A stretch of DNA of 64,000 nt, from the NCBI GenBank assembly GCA_004376295.1, contig SOJZ01000010.1, positions 1-64,000 of the forward strand, given 5' to 3'. Shown here piece after piece: positions 59,051 through 64,000 of the stretch. The notes under the pieces are model-generated. The model ran no database searches. It saw only the letters and a list, made by a program, of their open reading frames with translations, and was not told the DNA's origin. Origin of the DNA: Candidatus Bathyarchaeota archaeon. Lineage in GTDB: Archaea > Thermoproteota > Bathyarchaeia > Bathyarchaeales > Bathyarchaeaceae. A program made the position numbers and the translations under genes. Position 1 is the first letter of the stretch, and each line of letters begins with the position of its first letter.

Positions 59051-59130
59051 TTCAGTCTTTGAGGTATTCCACGTTTATGGGCCCGTAAGACGTGAGCATG
59101 CATGCATCAGACGTAGAAACAAAATGCAGA
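59051..59130 (+). pseudogene. Degenerate mini zinc-ribbon fragment
   Basis: The codons VFEVFHVYGPVRREHACI match VYEVFHVYEPIRCEKCG of the 7276 protein over about 15 residues, at both DNA and protein level. The expected cysteines are replaced and no start or stop arrangement fits. It looks like a decayed paralogue. Confidence 0.55.
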
Positions 59131-59155
59131 CCACAAACAAAACGGACCACCCCCC

Positions 59156-59254
59156 TAGGTAGGGGGGTCTATAATAGAGAGAATGAGTAACTGCAAAAAA
59201 TTATAGGGAGGTCTAGAAAGAGAGAGACATACCCAAACAACGTGACAAACACAA
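59156..59254 (+). repeat. GGGTCTATAAGAGAG leader repeats R1 and R2
   Basis: R1 (59156-59185) and R2 (59201-59247) share TAGGG..GTCTA-TA...AGAGAG. R2 continues with ACATACCCAAACAACGTGACA, and the same order recurs at 59705-59754 (R3). R2 ends about 78 bp before the eL38 start. The TCTATAA box resembles a promoter element, so R2 may carry the eL38 promoter. Confidence 0.6.
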
Positions 59255-59324
59255 AAACCACAACAAATAAAACAAGCAAAACCACACAAATCACTGCAAC
59301 CTAGAAAAAGGAGAACAAGCACAT

Positions 59325-59519
59325 ATGCCGAAAGAAATTTTTGACATAGACGAATTCATAGAAATCTCCAGACGCGCAGAATACTGCGACATAAAAAGAC
59401 TAGAAACAATGGTGAAACTGAAACTTCGAACACCAAAAAAACTCTACACACTAAAAGTCGAACCAATAAAGGCAGAAGAAATCGTGAAAAAACTAAACTG
59501 CGAAATCCGCGAAATCTAG
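59325..59519 (+). CDS. eL38-like ribosomal protein, 64 aa
   Basis: MPKEIFDIDEFIEISRRAEY, MVKLKLRTPKKLYTLKV and KAEEIVKKL follow the eukaryotic eL38 pattern ([45 protein letters not shown]). It would be a small 50S-subunit protein found in some TACK archaea. An AAGGAGAAC Shine-Dalgarno sequence lies 10 bases before ATG 59325. The gene stands alone between the leader repeats and the 10-bp tandem array. Confidence 0.8.
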   Translation: MPKEIFDIDEFIEISRRAEYCDIKRLETMVKLKLRTPKKLYTLKVEPIKAEEIVKKLNCEIREI

Positions 59520-59540
59520 GTACATTTTGAAGAAGTCCGC

Positions 59541-59634
59541 ATCTTTCGCTATCTTTTCGTATCTTTTCCTATCTTTCTATATCTTTTCGTATCTTTCTGC
59601 ATCTTTTCCCATCTATTCCCATCTATTCCTATCG
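59541..59634. repeat. 10-bp tandem repeat (ATCTTTTCST), about nine units
   Basis: Consecutive ten-base units begin ATCTTTCGCT, ATCTTTTCGT, ATCTTTTCCT, ATCTTTCTAT and continue to ATCTATTCCT (59541-59630), with a last ATCG. The period matches one helical turn, so a curved-DNA or phased-site effect is possible. It follows the eL38 stop and precedes R3. Confidence 0.85.
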
Positions 59635-59704
59635 TGGGATAAACCGTTTTCAAGCTTATTTTCAAAAAACCAACGAAAAACAAGCTCTGTGAAAAACAAA
59701 AAAA

Positions 59705-59754
59705 ATATAGGGGGGGTCTATAAGAGAGAGATACACTTCAACAACGTGACAAAA
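59705..59754 (+). repeat. Leader repeat R3
   Basis: ATATAGGGGGGGTCTATAAG followed by AGAGAGATACACTTCAACAACGTGAC closely matches R2 (59201-59247). It flanks eL38 plus the tandem array on the other side, 30 bp from the 3' end of the minus-strand archaemetzincin gene. Confidence 0.65.
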
Positions 59755-59786
59755 CCTCAATCAACCACACAAAAGCATGCTAAGCG

Positions 59787-60332
59787 TCACAATCGTTTCA
59801 AACATTCTACAACCAAACCGCGACACCTTTCACAAAAAACAGATCTCTTACGGTCAGTATCATCAATGTTATTAGAAAAAAACATAACACACAACGGATC
59901 GTGACAATGCACTAACCCCAACGTATGCCCAACCTCATGAACAGCCTCCTTAACAGAACGCTCAACCAAAAGCCCACTATCCGGCAAGTCTCCATAAAAC
60001 TCAGATCTAAGCCTACACAACGATATTACCGCAGCTCTTCCAGGACATTCCGCTTCTCCAAAAACAAAATTCAACCGCGGCACATAAAGATCCACATCAG
60101 TCACCCCCAAAACTCTATCAACCCCAGACGATTCAACATACCTCCAGATCCTCGACAAAATACTACTAGAAAGAAACTGACCTCTCACCACATTATACGC
60201 ATCTCGAGGCATCACCATCATCCGCTCAAAAATATCACAAATAGTTCTAGGGAAAACCTCACACAAACCAACTTGAACGCTTCTTATGACTTCTACGTCT
60301 ACACACCCAACACGCAAAACCACTATTCTCAT
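59787..60332 (-). CDS. amzA: Archaemetzincin (zinc peptidase)
   Basis: HEVGHTLGLVHCHDPLCVM is the archaemetzincin motif (HExxHxxGxxHCx4CxM), followed by the CERC pair. The N-terminal half holds the conserved FPRTICD region. The start is best at ATG 60332 (MRIVVLRVGC), because the longer reading overlaps the nuclease gene. About 181 residues, a normal length. The cellular substrate is not known. Confidence 0.93.
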   Translation of the reverse strand: MRIVVLRVGCVDVEVIRSVQVGLCEVFPRTICDIFERMMVMPRDAYNVVRGQFLSSSILSRIWRYVESSGVDRVLGVTDVDLYVPRLNFVFGEAECPGRAAVISLCRLRSEFYGDLPDSGLLVERSVKEAVHEVGHTLGLVHCHDPLCVMFFSNNIDDTDRKRSVFCERCRGLVVECLKRL

Positions 60333-60342
60333 ACTTTCTCCC

Positions 60343-61614
60343 TTAAACGACGCAAGAATCCCCAGCCTTCGGCGCAACAGCCTCAAGTCCAGTTTCCTCT
60401 CTTACCCACCTCGCAAACCTTTCACAATTACCTTCAGCCCCATGCATCACATACACAACCGGATTCCCCTCCAACCCTCTCACCACCTCTTGAAGTTCAC
60501 CAGCACCACAATGAGAAGAAAAATCAAAATGCCCAACCCGCGCCTTCACCTTACGCATCTTCCCATCAATCACACACCTCCCCTTTTCAAGCAACTCACG
60601 ACCAGGCGTCCCAGGAATCTGATAACTCACAAGAAAAACCGCATTACGCTGTTTCTTCCCTATCTTCTGTATATAAAAAGCAGCCGGTCCACCCTTCAGC
60701 ATACCCGCCGGAGATATAATCGCACCAGGCCTTTTAGCAGCCACTCTCCGATCTTTCCACCCCCTACTCCAAGTAACAGCGTGCATCGCATTCATAAACA
60801 ATTGAGGATCACGCAGATACATTGTATGATTCATCATTATTCGATTAACCTTACGAGCCATACCATCCATCACAACAGAGTGCTCGAAATGATAAGCCGC
60901 AAACAAACAAGCAATTTCTTGTGAACGCCCTACACTAAACGCGGGAACCAGAACAGTTCCCCCATCTTCCACTACTTCAGTAACTTGCTCCACAAATTCC
61001 TTTTCTAATGCTACCCTATCAGAATGCACATCATCAGCATACGTGCTTTCAATGATCAACGCATCAAGCTTTCCGTACTCTCTATCCGCGCCATGAAGAA
61101 GACGCGTGTCTAAAGTGTTGAAATCACCAGTGCAGAGCACCCTCTTCCCATTCGCTTCCACCAAAACTTGGGCGCTTCCTGGGATGTGACCTGCATCTAA
61201 AAATTGGAAGTGAACATCTCCCAAGCTTTGTTCTTCTCGATAACCAAGATGAACACAGTTTCTCATCATAGACCGTAACTCAATATATTCAAAAGGAAGG
61301 TAGTAACCTGTCAGATGTATAAGATCGGAAATCAGCAGGTCAGTTAAATCAAAAGACAACGGTGTTCCATACACAGGCTTTTGCTCTCTAACGTGAAAAA
61401 TCGGAATTGCACCCGAGTGATCAAGGTGACAATGCGTTAAGACTACTGCGTCCACCTCTTTGGGCGGAACATGCATAGGAAAACCTGGTTCATGATTTAT
61501 CATGATGCCATAGTCCAGCAACAACTGAGTTCTATTCGTCTTAATGGCTACCGCTGCTCGTCCAATTTCTCTTGTGCCACCTAGGAACCTCATTTTCAAC
61601 GAAATTGTATTCAC
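60343..61614 (-). CDS. Beta-CASP metallo-beta-lactamase RNA nuclease (aCPSF2-like)
   Basis: The 423-residue protein has a full MBL motif (THCHLDHSG), the LCTGDFN and IESTYAD motifs and a beta-CASP part ending DFSSHCGAGEL and MHGAEGNCERFA. Archaeal beta-CASP enzymes act in mRNA 3'-end or 5' processing. No KH domain precedes the MBL fold, so it is the aCPSF2-like short type. It ends 10 bp before the archaemetzincin start. Confidence 0.92.
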   Translation of the reverse strand: MNTISLKMRFLGGTREIGRAAVAIKTNRTQLLLDYGIMINHEPGFPMHVPPKEVDAVVLTHCHLDHSGAIPIFHVREQKPVYGTPLSFDLTDLLISDLIHLTGYYLPFEYIELRSMMRNCVHLGYREEQSLGDVHFQFLDAGHIPGSAQVLVEANGKRVLCTGDFNTLDTRLLHGADREYGKLDALIIESTYADDVHSDRVALEKEFVEQVTEVVEDGGTVLVPAFSVGRSQEIACLFAAYHFEHSVVMDGMARKVNRIMMNHTMYLRDPQLFMNAMHAVTWSRGWKDRRVAAKRPGAIISPAGMLKGGPAAFYIQKIGKKQRNAVFLVSYQIPGTPGRELLEKGRCVIDGKMRKVKARVGHFDFSSHCGAGELQEVVRGLEGNPVVYVMHGAEGNCERFARWVREETGLEAVAPKAGDSCVV

Positions 61615-61952
61615 ATCCGTTTGTGTGTTTGAATTATATGTTCTTCTATTGGTTTATGAGTTTTAACTCTTAAATAATAGCTCTTTGTGTACGCATGGCA
61701 GTCTACAGAAATAGTCATGCACACACAAAACCCTCAAAACTAACTCTCACAAAGCAAAGTTTATAAATACCAAACGTGGTTTACGTTGATAGCACCTCCA
61801 AAACATGATAAAAGAAACACTACAGAGGCCCGCTTTTCGGGTCGGATGACTACCGGCCCACTGGAGGAATCTCCAAGTTTGGAAGAAACCCCACCAAACC
61901 GCCTAATACTTCACGTATTATTAAATGTAAATCTCGGAGGAAACTAACAAAT
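61615..61952 (+). promoter_or_regulatory. rpoB promoter and long structured leader
   Basis: TTTATAAATA at about 61757-61766 is a strong archaeal TATA box. The transcript would begin near 61790 and leave some 160 bases before rpoB. This leader has hairpins (CCCG-CTTTT-CGGG; TGGAG-GAAT-CTCCA) and CGGAGGAAAC before the start. It may be an autoregulatory leader or an independent small RNA. No rpoH gene lies here. Confidence 0.5.
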
Positions 61953-64000
61953 TTGGAAATTTCACAAGAGGACCTTCTACTTCTCAAAAAATCCTTTTTC
62001 AAAGAGAAAGGCCTAGTTAGGCAACACCTCGACTCCTATAACAAATTCATCGACAACGGCCTTCAAGAAATTGTCGATGGGGTCAACGAGATCCAAATCG
62101 AGATTCCAGAAAGCCCCTACAAAATAAAGCTTGGCCGACTGTGGATTGTTGATCCTCAATCAAGAATCACCGGACCTTACATCACCGAGGTTGACGGCAC
62201 AAACCATGAAATCTATCCTCTAGAAGCACGTTTCCGCAACTTAACCTACGCCGCACCCATGGCATTAGAGATGACCCCAATAGTTGATGACCGAGAACTG
62301 GAAACTGAACTCGTCTTAATAGGTAATCTTCCAGTGATGCTAAAGTCCAAGCTCTGCGTTCTATCTGAACTACTACCCGAAGAACTAATCGGATATGGAG
62401 AAGACCCAAACGACTCAGGCGGCTACTTTGTCATCAACGGTTCTGAACGAGTCATCGTTGCCCTAGAAGATCTAGCCGCAAACCGCATCCTTGTGGACAT
62501 CGACACACGCGGCACAAACCCCGTCTATCAGGCCAAAATATTCTCAACCACCTCTGGCTTCAGAGCAAGAATCGAGTTAAGAATGAAATCAGATGGTGCC
62601 ATCTACGTTTCAATGCCAGGAGTCCCCACCGAAGTACCCCTTGTTATTCTAATGCGAGGACTTGGATTAGAATCAGACAAAGAAGTTGCAGAGGCAGTTT
62701 CTCCGGAAAAAACTATACAAAATGAACTGGAAGCATCTTTTGAAAAAGTTATGGGCTTCAGCACAGTTAAAGAAGCCATAATGTACATTGGAAACCGTGT
62801 AGCACATGGGCAAGTGGAAGATTATAGACGCCAAAAAGCTGAAAGCATTCTTGATCGAAACTTTCTACCTCACATTGGCCGTACCAATGAAGAACGCGAA
62901 GAAAAAGCGCTATTCCTAGGCGAGATGGCTTGCCGGGCTATCGAATTAAAGCTTGGAAAACGAAAACCTGACGACAAAGACCACTTCAAAAACAAACGCT
63001 TGAAACTCGCTGGACCCTTGCTCGCCGACCTTTTCAGAATTGCCTTCAGAAACCTATACCGTGACATAAAATATCAACTCGAACGAATGGGCTTCAAACG
63101 GCCAACGATCACGGTTTCCGCCGCCGTCCGTCCAGGAATTATCACTCAACGACTCCGACATGCCCTCGCAACAGGCAACTGGGGAAGAGGACGAGTCGGC
63201 ATCACCCAGCTTCTTGATCGAACAAACCGTGTCTCCACATTAAGCCACCTACGGAGACTGCAATCCCCGCTCAGTCGTAGCCAGCCCAACTTTGAGGCGC
63301 GAGACCTACACCCAACCCATTGGGGAAGATTATGCCCTAATGAAACACCTGAAGGATCAAACTGTGGTCTTGTAAAGAACCTTGCTTTGTCCGCTTGCAT
63401 CTCTGTGAGTGTGAATGCTGAGAAAGTAAGACAGCTTCTCTACCGAATGGGCGTGATTCCTGTTCGGGAAGCGAACGAGACATTACGGTCCTCCGGTGCT
63501 AAAGTCTTTGTGGGCGGGCGTCTCATCGGCTATTGTATATCACCGCAGGAGCTGGTCACTGAATTAAGAAACAAACGTAGAAATGGGGAAATATCCTCTG
63601 AAGTCAACGTCGCCCATTTCACCAAACTTCGAGGGAAAAATGAAGAGGTTTATGTTAACTGTGATGAAGGACGTGTGCGCCGACCGCTGATAGTGATTGA
63701 AAACGGTACACCTAAACTTCAATTAGAGCATATTGAAAAAATTCGTTCTGGAGAATGGGCATGGGAGGAGCTTGTAAGGCGTGGCATCATCGAGTATATT
63801 GACGCTGAAGAAGAAGAAAACGCGTTTGTGGCCCTAAATTTTGAGCAAGTCACACCTCAACACACACATGTAGAAATTGTGCCTTACACCATTTTCGGAA
63901 TATGTGCTTCCATAATACCCTACGCTGAGCATAACCAGTCTCCACGTAACTCTTACGAGTCGGCTATGGCCAAACAAGCACTTGGGATCGAGGCAACCAA
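61953..64000 (+). CDS. rpoB: DNA-directed RNA polymerase subunit B, 3' truncated by window end
   Basis: TTG 61953 (MEISQEDLLLLKKSFF), GGAGG 12 bases upstream. The 682 visible residues run through the lobe and protrusion regions and reach the fork and catalytic regions: GGYFVINGSERVIVALEDLAANR, SAAVRPGIITQRLRHALATG, LCPNETPEGSNCGLVKNL and HNQSPRNSYESAM. The frame is open to the right edge. It is not interrupted into B'' and B' up to this point. Part of RNA polymerase, with no partner gene in the window. Confidence 0.97.
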   Translation, partial: MEISQEDLLLLKKSFFKEKGLVRQHLDSYNKFIDNGLQEIVDGVNEIQIEIPESPYKIKLGRLWIVDPQSRITGPYITEVDGTNHEIYPLEARFRNLTYAAPMALEMTPIVDDRELETELVLIGNLPVMLKSKLCVLSELLPEELIGYGEDPNDSGGYFVINGSERVIVALEDLAANRILVDIDTRGTNPVYQAKIFSTTSGFRARIELRMKSDGAIYVSMPGVPTEVPLVILMRGLGLESDKEVAEAVSPEKTIQNELEASFEKVMGFSTVKEAIMYIGNRVAHGQVEDYRRQKAESILDRNFLPHIGRTNEEREEKALFLGEMACRAIELKLGKRKPDDKDHFKNKRLKLAGPLLADLFRIAFRNLYRDIKYQLERMGFKRPTITVSAAVRPGIITQRLRHALATGNWGRGRVGITQLLDRTNRVSTLSHLRRLQSPLSRSQPNFEARDLHPTHWGRLCPNETPEGSNCGLVKNLALSACISVSVNAEKVRQLLYRMGVIPVREANETLRSSGAKVFVGGRLIGYCISPQELVTELRNKRRNGEISSEVNVAHFTKLRGKNEEVYVNCDEGRVRRPLIVIENGTPKLQLEHIEKIRSGEWAWEELVRRGIIEYIDAEEEENAFVALNFEQVTPQHTHVEIVPYTIFGICASIIPYAEHNQSPRNSYESAMAKQALGIEAT

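Larger units (their letters stand above)
58907..59324. other. Intergenic region upstream of the eL38 gene
   Basis: It holds a fragment resembling the mini zinc ribbon at 7276 (59051-59130), GCATGCATGCAT at 59096-59107, a GC-rich inverted repeat ACCCCCCTA/TAGGGGGGT (59149-59168) and two copies of a leader repeat (59156 and 59201). No complete gene besides these. Confidence 0.5.

Noticed and set aside
59925-60924. Long plus-strand frames (264 and 212 residues) opposite archaemetzincin and the beta-CASP gene
   Set aside because: They are antisense to two well-supported families with full motifs; their Pro/His/Ser-rich composition is that of a reversed frame.
62182-63400. Minus-strand frames opposite rpoB
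   Set aside because: They are reverse-frame shadows of the highly conserved RNA polymerase subunit B frame, which is open to the window edge.

Overview
The window is archaeal, most likely from a TACK-lineage archaeon and plausibly Bathyarchaeia. The evidence is an ATP-dependent DNA ligase, the nurA-herA and mre11-rad50 resection genes, the archaeal GatDE amidotransferase, short archaeal PurA, archaemetzincin, a beta-CASP nuclease, RNA polymerase subunit B, and two small proteins resembling eukaryote-type ribosomal proteins eL22 and eL38. Starts are often GTG or TTG behind clear Shine-Dalgarno sequences. The phylum is an inference from gene content; no 16S rRNA or complete tRNA was found.

Layout. 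1-7.4 kb: secreted PKD/Ig-type surface proteins, DNA ligase, a membrane-anchored transglutaminase-like protein and a mini zinc ribbon. 7.4-12.5 kb: loosely packed accessory DNA with small zinc-ribbon genes, a winged-helix regulator, decayed fragments and hairpins. 12.2-16.5 kb: a tight minus-strand operon (KaiC-like ATPase, nitroreductase, creatininase-family hydrolase, two small membrane proteins, APC permease). 16.8-22.6 kb: purA, an ABC importer (double permease plus ATPase), a DUF47/PhoU-like protein, the eL22-like protein and small genes. 22.7-29.1 kb: Rad50, Mre11, a NUDIX hydrolase, HerA and NurA (double-strand-break end resection). 29.2-33 kb: a paralogous winged-helix family, an Lrp regulator, an Fpg/Nei glycosylase and a CBS protein. 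33-36.3 kb: GatE and GatD. 36.5-40.9 kb: a sulfur-handling cluster (TtuA/Ncs6-like thiolase, MoeB/UbaA-type E1, FdhD, ThiI-like enzyme).

From 40.9 to 59.3 kb the sequence is accessory. It begins with a tRNA-His-like fragment overlapped by the N-terminal part of an SSV/pNOB8-type integrase. A second decayed copy of the integrase start lies at 55.93 kb. Between and beyond them lie a VOC protein, an M3 peptidase, a tungsten-type aldehyde oxidoreductase with its Fe-S partner, arsR/acr3, a frameshifted QueG-like gene, an MFS transporter, a DUF362 protein, a JAMM protease and many mini-proteins in large intergenic spaces. The window ends with eL38, archaemetzincin, the beta-CASP nuclease and the 5' part of rpoB.

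Two unexplained sequence families stand out. One is a (GCAT)n palindrome, TGCATGCATGCA and variants. I found at least 33 copies by eye, none of them in a long gene, 23 of them between 46.8 and 59.2 kb, and several within a few bases of stop codons. The other is a five-copy element at 50.2-57.7 kb with a short hairpin (loop near GACATC/GATATC) followed by a CAAACCCCC tract and, in most copies, a T run. A third theme is the number of very small cysteine-pair (zinc-ribbon) proteins.
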